Positions 11,457-22,900 of a stretch of DNA of 64,000 bases are shown here, in pieces. The translations under genes and the position numbers were made by a program. Origin of the DNA: Lepidodermella squamata (lineage: Eukaryota; Gastrotricha). The stretch lies in contig JBLDXI010000042.1 of the NCBI GenBank assembly GCA_047495785.1, positions 4,960,001 through 5,024,000 of the forward strand. The letters are read 5' to 3'. The notes under the pieces are model-generated. The model was not told the origin of the DNA, ran no database searches, and saw nothing but the letters and a program-made list of their open reading frames with translations. The first letter of the stretch is position 1, and each line of letters opens with the position of its first letter.

Positions 11457-14400
11457 TTAATTTGAAGTAATGACCTCCTCCTTGCTGACTTCGACACTAG
11501 ATTCGATTACGGGGCCAACCCAGGTGACGGTCGGAGACGTGACTTCTTCAACGGCACCTTGAATAGTTTCGACCTTAGACTCGACGAGGACGCCGCCAGT
11601 GTTAACAGATGAAGCGTCGGCCTCGACTCCGTTCACGTAAACTTTCGTCTGAGCTTCACCGACAGACACCTTAGTCTCTTCAACAAGATCCGGCTGTTTG
11701 CTTTCCGTAACCTCGACTTTGGGCGCACTAATCCTCTTGGATGAGATGACCTTGCCATCCTCGTCGACTTCCACAGTTTCTTCTTCTACAATTTCCTCCG
11801 GGGGGAGATCAACGACAACAACCTTTGTCTCCTCCACAGTAACTGGGATAACCTGGAAAAAGGAATTTGTTAAGGGAATGGCTGTGGTCAAAAAGGCTCA
11901 CCTCATCTACGACAATAGTGTCGTAAGCATCAGATTCAGTCTCACCCGATGTTGACTGGGAGCTTGAGTGGCGTTTGATAATCTTTGCACCTCCCTTGTG
12001 CTTTCTATGCCTTCTGCGGGAAGACTCAACTTCGACCTCCTCGGTAACTTCCACGTCAGTTTGCTCGCCAGAACGGGTGCGCATGCTTCACATGGGACTT
12101 CGTCTCGGCGGAACGATGCTCGCGACGTTCAACGCGTTTCACGCTCTTGTGGGCGACGCGATTCGACCTTGGAAGCCTCGTGGTGATGAACCAAGCGGGA
12201 GGTTTCCTTACGGGCTGCGCGGTGCTCAACACGTTTCACGCTCTTATTACGCTGATGGGAAACTTGTTTAGCCTCACGACGTTGGGCGACTGCTTTTACG
12301 TTTTCACGCCTCGACTCGATCTTATGTGAAGAACGCCTGATGTCAGACCTTCTTCGACTGCTGTCCACGACGAGATGCTACGTGCCGAGCAACAAATTTG
12401 TGTTCAAGAGATTTCTTGGATTCAGAGCGCCTCGCAGTTGAGCGGCTAGATTGAGATTTCTTTGATTCAGCGCGCTTCGATGAAGAGCGACGTGCGTGGT
12501 GCTTCTTGGATTCGGAGCGCCTTGAAGTAGAACGGCTAGAGTGAGATTTCTTTGATTCAGCGCGCTTCGATGAAGAGCGACGTGCGTGGTGCTTCTTGGA
12601 TTCGGAGCGCCTTGAAGTAGAACGGCTAGATTGAGATTTCTTTGATTCAGCGCGCTTCGATGAAGAGCGACGTGCGTGGTGCTTCTTGGATTCGGAGCGC
12701 CTTGAAGTAGAACGGCTAGAGTGAGATTTCTTTGATTCAGCGCGCTTCGATGAAGAGCGACGTGCGTGGTGCTTCTTGGATTCGGAGCGCCTTGAAGTAG
12801 AACGGCTAGAGTGAGATTTCTTTGATTCAGCGCGCTTCGATGAAGAGCGACGTGCGTGGTGCTTCTTGGATTCGGAGCGCCTTGAAGTAGAACGGCTAGA
12901 GTGAGATTTCTTTGATTCAGCGCGCTTCGATGAAGAGCGACGTGCGTGGTGCTTCTTGGATTCGGAGCGCCTTGAAGTAGAACGGCTAGAGTGAGATTTC
13001 TCAGCGCGCTTCGATGAAGAGCGACGGGCGTGGTGCTTCTCGGAGCGCTTTGAAGTAGAGCGGGTGGAATGGGATTTCTTTGATTCAGAACGGGTGCTAC
13101 GGTGCTTACGGCCATGGCTGGAGCGCTTTGTCGACTTCTTGGAGACGGAAGAACGACGGCTGCGGTGCTTGCGGTGCTTCTTGCTCACAGAGCTGCTGCG
13201 ATGCTTGCGGCTATGACGAGAGCGCCGGGTCGACTTCTTGGAGACGGAGGAGCGACGGCTGCGGTGCTTGCGGTGCTTCTTGCTCACAGAGCTGCTGCGA
13301 TGCTTGCGGCTATGACGAGAGCGCCTGGTCGACTTCTTGGAGACGGAAGAACGACGGCTGCGGTGCTTGCGGTGCTTCTTGCTCACAGAGCTGCTGCCAT
13401 GCTTGCGGCTATGACGAGAGCGCCTGGTCGACTTCTTGGAGACGGAAGAACGACGGCTGCGGTGCTTGCGGTGCTTCTTGCTCACAGAGCTGCTGCGATG
13501 CTTGCGGCTATGACGAGAGCGCCTGGTCGACTTCTTGGAGACGGAAGAACGACGGCTGCGGTGCTTGCGGTGCTTCTTGCTCACAGAGCTGCTGCGATGC
13601 TTGCGGCCATGGCTGGAGCGCTTTGTCGACTTCTTGGAGACGGAAGAACGACGGCTGCGGTGCTTGCGGTGCTTGCGGTGCTTCTTGCTCACAGAGCTGC
13701 TGCGATGCTTGCGGCTATGACGAGAGCGCCTGGTCGACTTCTTGGAGACGGAAGAACGACTGCTGCGGTGCTTGCGGTGCTTCTTGCTCACAGAGCTGCT
13801 GCGATGCTTGCGGCTATGACGAGAGCGCCTGGTCGACTTCTTGGAGACGGAAGAACGACGGCTGCGGTGCTTGCGGTGCTTCTTGCTCACAGAGCTGCTG
13901 CGATGCTTGCGGCTATGACGAGAGCGCCTGGTCGACTTCTTGGAGACGGAAGAACGACGTCTGCGGTGCTTGCGGTGCTTCTTGCTCACAGAGCTGCTGC
14001 GATGCTTGCGGCTATGACGAGAGCGCCTGGTCGACTTCTTGGAGACGGAAGAACGACGGCTGCGGTGCTTGCGGTGCTTCTTGCTCACAGAGCTGCTGCG
14101 ATGCTTGCGGCTATGACGAGAGCGCCTGGTCGACTTCTTGGAGACGGAAGAACGACGGCTGCGGTGCTTGCGGTGCTTCTTGCTCACAGAGGTGCTGCGA
14201 TGCTTGCGGCCATGGCTGGAGCGCTTTGTCGACTTCTTGGAGACGGAGGAGCGACGGCTGCGGTGCTTGCGGTGCTTCTTGCTCACAGAGGTGCTGCTGT
14301 GCTTGCGGCTATGACGAGAGCGCCTGGTCGACTTCTTGGAGACGGAAGAACGACGGCTGCGGTGCTTGCGGTGCTTCTTGCTCACAGAGGTGCTGCTGTG

Positions 14401-15080
14401 CTTGCGGCTATGACGAGAGCGCCTGGTCGACTTCTTGGAGACGGAAGAACGACGGCTGCGGTGCTTGCGGTGCTTCTTGCTCACAGAGCTGCTGCGATGC
14501 TTGCGGCTATGACGAGAGCGCCTGGTCGACTTCTTGGAGACGGAAGAACGACGGCTGCGGTGCTTGCGGTGCTTCTTGCTCACAGAGCTGCTGCGATGCT
14601 TGCGGCTATGACGAGAGCGCCTGGTCGACTTCTTGGAGACGGAAGAACGACGGCTGCGGTGCTTGCGGTGCTTCTTGCTCACAGAGCTGCTGCGATGCTT
14701 GCGGCCATGGCTGGAGCGCTTTGTCGACTTCTTGGAGACGGAGGAGCGACGGCTGCGGTGCTTGCGGTGCTTCTTGCTCACAGAGCTGCTGCGATGCTTG
14801 CGGCTATGACGAGAGCGCCTGGTCGACTTCTTGGAGACGGACGATTCTGATCTGATAGATGCACGTCTCGCTCTTCTCGCAATGAGCTTCCGGATTTCCT
14901 TTACTGCGCATTTGCAAAAATCACATCCTCGTCGCTCAGTAACATTCGAGTCATCTGAACGTTTAGTTACTGATCTGTTATGTCGATAAGTTCAAAATAT
15001 ACGCTTTGCTTGAAAGTTGCTTACCTTGACTCGACGATTCCGATGAGAACGACAATTGCTATAATTCCAAGCCAATTCAT
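11457..15080 (-). CDS. Polycation gene B: secreted S/K/R/H-repeat protein with acidic tail
   Basis: Exon 1 (15025-15080) encodes a signal peptide (MNWLGIIAIVVLIGIVES). Exon 2 starts at 14974 and continues in phase: TKRSDDSN, then a Cys module GCDFCKCAVKEIRKL, then 99-bp units (SVSKKSTRRSRHSRKHRSS and similar), then 90-bp units (SESKKHHARRSSSKRAESKK). The repeat frame stops at 12343. Downstream, basic coding-like sequence continues in shifted frames (12129-12368, then about 12090-12160), and an acidic frame begins near 12084. That acidic part has a donor at 11902 and a last exon 11457-11852 rich in Glu, Val and Asp, ending SVEVSKEEVITSN. I found no splice solution that removes all the frame changes, so indel errors or real decay are possible. 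Shared architecture with genes C and D supports the call; the role is unknown, probably extracellular structural. Confidence 0.7.
12420..13080. repeat. 90-bp tandem repeats (gene B)
   Basis: Period 90 bp: ttcggagcgccttgaagtag recurs at 12511, 12601, 12691 and so on. On the minus strand it encodes a 30-residue unit containing SRSTSRRSESKKHHARRSSS. About seven copies; the outermost ones are diverged and the rest almost identical. Confidence 0.92.
13090..14850. repeat. 99-bp tandem repeats (gene B)
   Basis: About 17-18 copies of a 99-bp unit, built on gagacggaagaacgacggct. The minus strand encodes 33-residue units of SVSKKHRKHRSRRSSVSKKS plus a RRSRHSRKHRSS or KRSSHGRKHRSS variant. One copy has an extra 9-bp RKH codon triplet near 13670. 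Variants recur at intervals, implying block duplications. Confidence 0.92.
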
Positions 15081-16640
15081 CTTGGTATAATTCAGCTTAA
15101 TATCCAACTGTCTTATCGAGTTTGGGTTTTATTTGCCTATATACCGGTCGCGTGACATCAGATGTGATGGCATCGATTTTTCTTCAAGGAGCTAGCCTTA
15201 TTTCCTTTCATCAGGCAAGTTTACTTTTTTGCGTTCAACTTTAGTGTTATTGAAGTCTGACGGTTGTTTGACATGATATGAACAGCTGTCTTAATTTTTC
15301 AAAGCATTAACTTTCCGTGACGGTCTAGAACGATACCTATAACATTGAGGAATGTCTCTTGTTTTTTCATTACTTCTCGGACTTATCCTTGATGAAACAA
15401 GTTCCTTTCTGTCTCCTTTACTTCGCACTATTTCTTTGCAAAGCTGTTAGCATGTGATGCGTTACCAGTGCAGTTTTCTGCGATGAGCATGTGCAATGAT
15501 CTTTCTGCATGCAATTGTTTTTCTTTGGTCTAACAGAATGAATATACCATATAGTTAACATCGCGCTTAGATGACTCATTCGATCGTACTTATAGTCGTC
15601 TAACGTATTGATGAAGTACGTTATGCTTTTTGAGCAACGATTTTTTCGTGATCTATCGAACGTACCACCTTCCCAATTTGGGGATATGCAATATTTTCAG
15701 TTGCCATTGTGGCCGGCCCCCGAGGGGCACCATGGATCATCATATATTAATTGCTGTAATCAAGGGCTACAGCGAGATCGAAAGATCGAAGTCCACGCGA
15801 CACACTCAGAGTTACGTTTTGGCCAAAAAACGCGACTATTCAACTTCACAGGCAAATATATTACCAAAAATTCCGCGCGACACTGTACTGCTGATTCATC
15901 TTTCTCCATCAAGAAAGAGGAGAGATCCTAGTTTAGCGGTATCAAGTTTTTCGATTTCATCCCCAAGGGTAAATCAAAAATCAATCAAATCAAAATGCTT
16001 CTCCCATAAATCAATCATTTCAATTCTAAATAAGTGAAAAGAGTGTCTATAAATCAAATCAAATTCAAATCACTGTAATAAATAATGTGTGGTCACGGAC
16101 GGAAGAGTTGTTGGAGCCTGCTCCGTCGAAGAAGGCACCAGGAATCTAAAAAAGGAGTGCGAAACGCTGAGGGAGATGATCCTATTGATCTGAAGCGACA
16201 TAACAACAGTTTCAATATGATTTATGGCAACATGCAAAATTTGGTCAGGGCTTGCCCAAATACGTTGTTAGCAAGATCAAGGAGTTTAAAGCGACTCCAA
16301 AAAATACAGAAACTGCGTGTAATGTTGATGTACCTGAAATTATTTCAAATAAATGTAAAAAGAGCCAAGTGTCATGAGTACTTAGAACTGGATCGCTGGT
16401 CTATTCTGCAACATTATCTCGATTCGGCAAAAAATCACGCCAGATAAATCATTGGTGAGTCGGCTAATCAAAACACGAATATTCATTGCTACAGTTACAC
16501 CTACCTTTTCTCGAAGAAGCAATAGAACGCCTATTTCTGCAGTTCAGCAGTAAATGAATTCGAAACAAAGAGTCTACTACTTCTATCCCAATAACCGATA
16601 CCGCCATCGCTTATGAGAACGAGCGCATACAATCCGTGAG
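15081..16640. other. Intergenic between polycation genes B and C
   Basis: AT-rich. The gene B promoter should lie just right of 15080; the line at 15121-15150 contains TATATA-like tracts but no certain box. A small frame at 16085-16447 is Arg/Lys-containing but shows no family feature. Nothing else recognised. Confidence 0.5.
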
Positions 16641-16646
16641 GTTTTG

Positions 16647-16718
16647 TCATCGTAAAGTTAAGGACTCTTCGACTTCAACCCATTCAGCGATGGTAACCTC
16701 ATTCGGCTCTTGAATGAC
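16647..16718 (-). pseudogene. Degenerate duplicate of the acidic tail exon of polycation gene C
   Basis: The minus strand reads VIQEPNEVTIAEWVEVEES and then runs past the original stop into LTLR before a TGA. It is a near copy of the gene C tail (QEPDEVTITEWVEVEES), lying about 330 bp past its stop. An acceptor (AATTCAG) precedes it, but its entry phase (0) does not match the phase-2 donor of the gene C exon upstream. It is therefore more likely a decaying duplicate than an alternative last exon. Confidence 0.6.
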
Positions 16719-16981
16719 CTGAATTGCTTTTGAATTAAAATTTTTTGCGAATTGAAAAGCTGGTTGATAAAATGAACTCCAATTGCATGCACTCAAATTT
16801 GTTCGATAATATTTAGTCAGTGAAAACACAGGTCTGTTCAAATTGCCAAGTTTAATGTTGATATGTGCAGTCAAAGAAACCTTAGATATCCACTTGTCAT
16901 CAAGTATCAGCTAAGGAGCGCAAAAAGCCACCACCGGGAATCACCTTGAGATGAATGATTGAGTTTTTATCATAGTCAAGT

Positions 16982-19900
16982 TTAGGACTCCTCGACTTCA
17001 ACCCATTCAGTGATGGTAACTTCATCGGGTTCTTGAATGATTTGCGTCTCAGTGTAGGTTTCGGATCCAGAAGATCCCGAGGACGAGCCGCCGGTCTTCT
17101 TACCCGTCTTGCTAGAGCTGGAAGATTTTGAGCTCGAGCTAGACGAACCTGACGACTTGCTGCTTGAACTACCAGAGCTTCGAGCACGCTTCACCTTGCG
17201 AGTTACTTGTTTCCTAACCTTCCTCCTAGATAATTGAATGATGAGAAATTCAAGCCAGCTCAATAAATATCAAACAAACTTAGAACTGCTTGCAGAAGCG
17301 CTGGATGCCGCTACGCGAGACTCGGCACGGCCAGAGCTGGATGATGAAGACGAGCGTAGGACGGACTTGCCTGCAGACTTCTGACGGGTCTCGGATGAAG
17401 ACGAGCGTTGGACGGATTTGCCTGCAGACTTCTGACGGGTCTCAGAGCGGGACGATGAAGACGAGCGTTGGACGGACTTGCCTGCAGACTTCTGACGGGT
17501 CTCGGATGAAGACGAGCGTTGGACGGATTTGCCTGCAGACTTCTGACGGGTCTCGGATGAAGACGAGCGTTGGACGGATTTGCCTGCAGACTTCTGACGG
17601 GTCTCAGAGCGGGACGATGAAGACGAGCGTTGGACGGATTTGCCTGCAGATTTCTGACGAGTCTCAGAGCGGCCAGAGCTGGAATGAGACGCCGAGTGTT
17701 TTACGGATTTGCCTGCAGACTTCTGACGGGTCTCAGAGCGGGACGATGAAGACGAGCGTTGGACGGATTTGCCTGCAGATTTCTGACGAGTCTCAGAGCG
17801 GCCAGAGCTGGAATGAGACGCCGAGTGTTTTACGGATTTGCCTGTAGATTTCTGACGAGTCTCAGAGCGGCTAGAGCGGGAATGGGAAGACGAGTGCTTT
17901 ACGGATTTGCCTGCAGACTTCTGACGGGTCTCAGAGCGGCCAGAGCTGGAATGAGACGCCGAGTGTTTTACGGATTTGCCTGCAGACTTCTGACGGGTCT
18001 CAGAGCGGGACGATGAAGACGAGCGTTGGACGGATTTGCCTGCAGATTTCTGACGAGTCTCAGAGCGGCTAGAGCGGGAATGGGAAGACGAGTGTTTTAC
18101 GGATTTGCCTGCAGACTTCTGACGGGTCTCAGAGCGGGACGATGAAGACGAGCGTTGGACGGATTTGCCTGCAGATTTCTGACGAGTCTCAGAGCGGCTA
18201 GAGCGGGAATGGGAAGACGAGTGTTTTACGGACTTGCCTGCGGACTTTTGGCGGCTCGAGCCAGAAGACGAGGTCGAGCGATGGACTGATCTTCCCGAGT
18301 TCTGCTTATGTACCTCAACACTTCCAGAACTGGAAGAAGAGTGCACGCGATGGGTTGCCTTGCCAGCTGATTTCTTGCGGTTCTCTGAGCGGCCCGAGCT
18401 TGATGATGAGGTCGAGCGGTGGATGATCTTACCAGCGGACTTCTCACGAGAATCAGAGCGGCGTGATGACGACGCGGAGCGCCTGACATGACCGCTGCCG
18501 GCTTCAGCCTTGCGCTGATGGTGAGCGTGGACGGTGCGGCTCACAGTTTCGCTACGAGAGCCTCCGCGAGATCCGGAGCCACGGGAGTTCGATGAGGATG
18601 ATACGCGTATCTCGGAAGAGCGGGCTCTAACTTTTCGGCTCGATTTTTGTGATGTCGATCGGGACCCCGACCTGCTCGACGAAGAAGACGCCGAGGAGCG
18701 CCTGACATGACCGCTGCCGGCTTCAGCCTTGCGCTGATGGTGAGCGTGGACGGTGCGGATCACAGTTTCGCTACGAGAGCCTCCGCGAGATCCGGAGCCA
18801 CGGGAGTTCGTTGACCGTTTTTCAACGTGACGAACGCTGTGCCCATTCGAGGAAGACCCATGTGACTTGGATGACGAGCGTCCACTGCGTCTCGAATGCC
18901 TGGATACAGTCGATGAACGCGAAGCAGATCTATGGTGCTTGCCGGCTGAAGAGTGGACAGATCTCGACGATTTGGACTCCGCTCTGTGTCCTGATGATGA
19001 CCTGTTAAATAAACGATAATCGATATCGAATTAGCCTTCACAAGCTCAAAAAGTGTCTGCCCTGCATACGGGTTACACATGTCTTTGAGGAAAAAGGTAT
19101 ATAAGCCATTTACAGTACACCCCCGTTATAACGCAATATTAGCGGAGACGAGAAACTTGCGTCATAATGATAATAATGATAATAGCGGGAACTGACTGCT
19201 GTTTCTTTTCACATACTTTTTCGACGAATGACGGCCAACACGGCGTGTGATGCGACGTCGTTGCGTGCGGGTGGAACGCCGAACAACGCGCTTCTTAGCT
19301 TGACGATGAACTCTTATTATAAATGTGCGTTGACATCGGAAAACTAGCAAACTATCGAAACTTACTTCCTCTTGTGACGGCGTGTGATTTTACGGGTCTT
19401 GCTAGACTTTTTGGAGCCACTGTGTTTAGACACCGAGCGACGTGAATGAGCCTCAGTGCTGCGCTTGGACTTGTGGCCACTAGTCGACGACTCGCGCCGG
19501 CCTCTGTGACTACCCTTCGATGACCTGTTGTGGCTACGACGATGGCTGCCGATCTTTGTGGAGGACTTATTCACGGAGTGACGATGGCTGCGCTTGTGGT
19601 GGCTCTTCTTGGTCGAGCTGGAGCGGCGCTTGTGGCTGCGGGTCTTCCTCACGGAGTGACGACGGCTGCGCTTGTGGTGGCTCTTCTTGGTCGAGCTGGA
19701 GCGGCGCTTGTGGCTGCGTGTCTTCCTCACGGAGTGACGATGGCTGCGCTTGTGGTGGCTCTTCTTGGTCGAGCTGGAGCGGCGCTTGTGGCTGCGGGTC
19801 TTCCTCACGGAGTGACGACGGCTGCGCTTGTGGCTGCGGGTCTTCCTCACGGAGTGACGACGGCTGCGCTTGTGGTGGCTCTTCTTGGTCGAGCTGGAGC

Positions 19901-22900
19901 TGCGCTTGTGGCTGCGGGTCTTCCTCACGGAGTGACCACGGCTGCGCTTGTGGTGGCTCTTCTTGGTCGAGCTGGAGCGGCGCTTGTGGCTGCGTGTCTT
20001 CCTCACGGAGTGACGACGGCTGCGCTTGTGGTGGCTCTTCTTGGTCGAGCTGGAGCGGCGCTTGTGGCTGCGTGTCTTCCTCACGGAGTGACGATGGCTG
20101 CGCTTGTGGCTGCGGGTCTTCCTCACGGAGTGACGACGGCTGCGCTTGTGGTGGCTCTTCTTGGTCGAGCTGGAGCTGCGCTTGTGGCTGCGGGTCTTCC
20201 TCACGGAGTGACGACGGCTGCGCTTGTGGTGGCTCTTCTTGGTCGAGCTGGAGCTGCGCTTGTGGCTGCGGGTCTTCCTCACGGAGTGACGATGGCTGCG
20301 CTTGTGGCTGCGGGTCATAATGATAATAATGATAATAGCGGGAACTGACTGCTGTTTCTTTTCACATACTTTTTCGACGAATGACGGCCAACACGGCGTG
20401 TGATGCGACGTCGTTGCGTGCGGGTGGAACGCCGAACAACGCGCTTCTTAGCTTGACGATGAACTCTTATTATAAATGTGCGTTGACATCGGAAAACTAG
20501 CAAACTATCGAAACTTACTTCCTCTTGTGACGGCGTGTGATTTTACGGGTCTTGCTAGACTTTTTGGAGCCACTGTGTTTAGACACCGAGCGACGTGAAT
20601 GAGCCTCAGTGCTGCGCTTGGACTTGTGGCCACTAGTCGACGACTCGCGCCGGCCTCTGTGACTACCCTTCGATGACCTGTTGTGGCTACGACGATGGCT
20701 GCCGATCTTTGTGGAGGACTTATTCACGGAGTGACGATGGCTGCGCTTGTGGTGGCTCTTCTTGGTCGAGCTGGAGCGGCGCTTGTGGCTGCGGGTCTTC
20801 CTCACGGAGTGACGACGGCTGCGCTTGTGGTGGCTCTTCTTGGTCGAGCTGGAGCGGCGCTTGTGGCTGCGTGTCTTCCTCACGGAGTGACGATGGCTGC
20901 GCTTGTGGTGGCTCTTCTTGGTCGAGCTGGAGCGGCGCTTGTGGCTGCGGGTCTTCCTCACGGAGTGACGACGGCTGCGCTTGTGGCTGCGGGTCTTCCT
21001 CACGGAGTGACGACGGCTGCGCTTGTGGTGGCTCTTCTTGGTCGAGCTGGAGCTGCGCTTGTGGCTGCGGGTCTTCCTCACGGAGTGACCACGGCTGCGC
21101 TTGTGGTGGCTCTTCTTGGTCGAGCTGGAGCGGCGCTTGTGGCTGCGTGTCTTCCTCACGGAGTGACGACGGCTGCGCTTGTGGTGGCTCTTCTTGGTCG
21201 AGCTGGAGCGGCGCTTGTGGCTGCGTGTCTTCCTCACGGAGTGACGATGGCTGCGCTTGTGGCTGCGGGTCTTCCTCACGGAGTGACGACGGCTGCGCTT
21301 GTGGTGGCTCTTCTTGGTCGAGCTGGAGCTGCGCTTGTGGCTGCGGGTCTTCCTCACGGAGTGACGATGGCTGCGCTTGTGGCTGCGGGTCTTCCTCACG
21401 GAGTGACGACGGCTGCGCTTGTGGCTGCGGGTCTTCCTCACGGAGTGACGATGGCTGCGCTTGTGGCTGCGGGTCTTCCTCACGGAGTGACGACGGCTGC
21501 GCTTGTGGCTGCGGGTCTTCCTCACGGAGTGACCACGGCTGCGCTTGTGGTGGCTCTTCTTGGTCGAGCTGGAGCGGCGCTTGTGGCTGCGTGTCTTCCT
21601 CACGGAGTGACGACGGCTGCGCTTGTGGTGGCTCTTCTTGGTCGAGCTGGAGCGGCGCTTGTGGCTGCGGGTCTTCCCGACGGAGTGACGACGGCTGCGC
21701 TTGTGGCTGCGGGTCTTCCTCACGGAGTGACGACGGCTGCGCTTGTGGTGGCTCTTCTTGGTCGAGCTGGAGCTGCGCTTGTGGCTGCGGGTCTTCCTCA
21801 CGGAGTGACGACGTCTGCGCTTGTGGCTGCGGGTCTTCCTCACGGAGTGACGACGGCTGCGCTTGTGGTGGCTCTTCTTGGTCGAGCTGGAGCGGCGCTT
21901 GTGGCTGCGGGTCTTCCTCACGGAGTGACGACGGCTGCGCTTGTGGTGGCTCTTCTTGGTCGAGCTGGAGCGGCGCTTGTGGCTGCGGGTCTTCCTCACG
22001 GAGTGACGACGGCTGCGCTTGTGGCTGCGGGTCTTCCTCACGGAGTGACGACGGCTGCGCTTGTGGTGGCTCTTCTTGGTCGAGCTGGAGCTGCGCTTGT
22101 GGCTGCGGGTCTTCCTCACGGAGTGACCACGGCTGCGCTTGTGGCTGCGGGTCTTCCTCACGGAGTGACGACGGCTGCGCTTGTGGTGGCTCTTCTTGGT
22201 CGAGCTGGAGCGGCGCTTGTGGCTGCGTGTCTTCCTCACGGAGTGACGACGGCTGCGCTTGTGGTGGCTCTTCTTGGTCGAGCTGGAGCGGCGCTTGTGG
22301 CTGCGTGTCTTCCTCACGGAGTGACGACGGCTGCGCTTGTGGTGGCTCTTCTTGGTCGAGCTGGAGCTGCGCTTGTGGCTGCGGGTCTTCCTCACGGAGT
22401 GACGATGGCTGCGCTTGTGGCTGCGGGTCTTCCTCACGGAGTGACGACGGCTGCGCTTGTGGTGGCTCTTCTTGGTCGAGCTGGAGCGGCGCTTGTGGCT
22501 GCGTGTCTTCCCGACGGAGTGACGACGGCTGCGCTTGTGGTGGCTCTTCTTGGTCGAGCTGGAGCGGCGCTTGTGGCTGCGGGTCTTCCCGACGGAGTGA
22601 CGACGGCTGCGCTTGTGGCTGCGGGTCTTCCTCACGGAGTGACGACGGCTGCGCTTGTGGTGGCTCTTCTTGGTCGAGCTGGAGCTGCGCTTGTGGCTGC
22701 GGGTCTTCCTCACGGAGTGACGACGTCTGCGCTTGTGGCTGCGGGTCTTCCTCACGGAGTGACGACGGCTGCGCTTGTGGTGGCTCTTCTTGGTCGAGCT
22801 GGAGCGGCGCTTGTGGCTGCGGGTCTTCCTCACGGAGTGACGACGGCTGCGCTTGTGGTGGCTCTTCTTGGTCGAGCTGGAGCGGCGCTTGTGGCTGCGG

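Noticed and set aside
12378-14855. Other open frames across the gene B array on both strands
   Set aside because: Shadows of the 90-bp and 99-bp units; no leader or tail continuity.
16085-16447. 120-codon plus-strand frame as a gene
   Set aside because: No signal, domain or exon context; composition like surrounding noncoding DNA.
18763-19080. A separate gene starting between 18763 and 19080 for the Ser/Arg-rich part
   Set aside because: No signal peptide or promoter; a TTTAACAG acceptor at 19001 joins in exact phase to the 96-bp exons of gene C.
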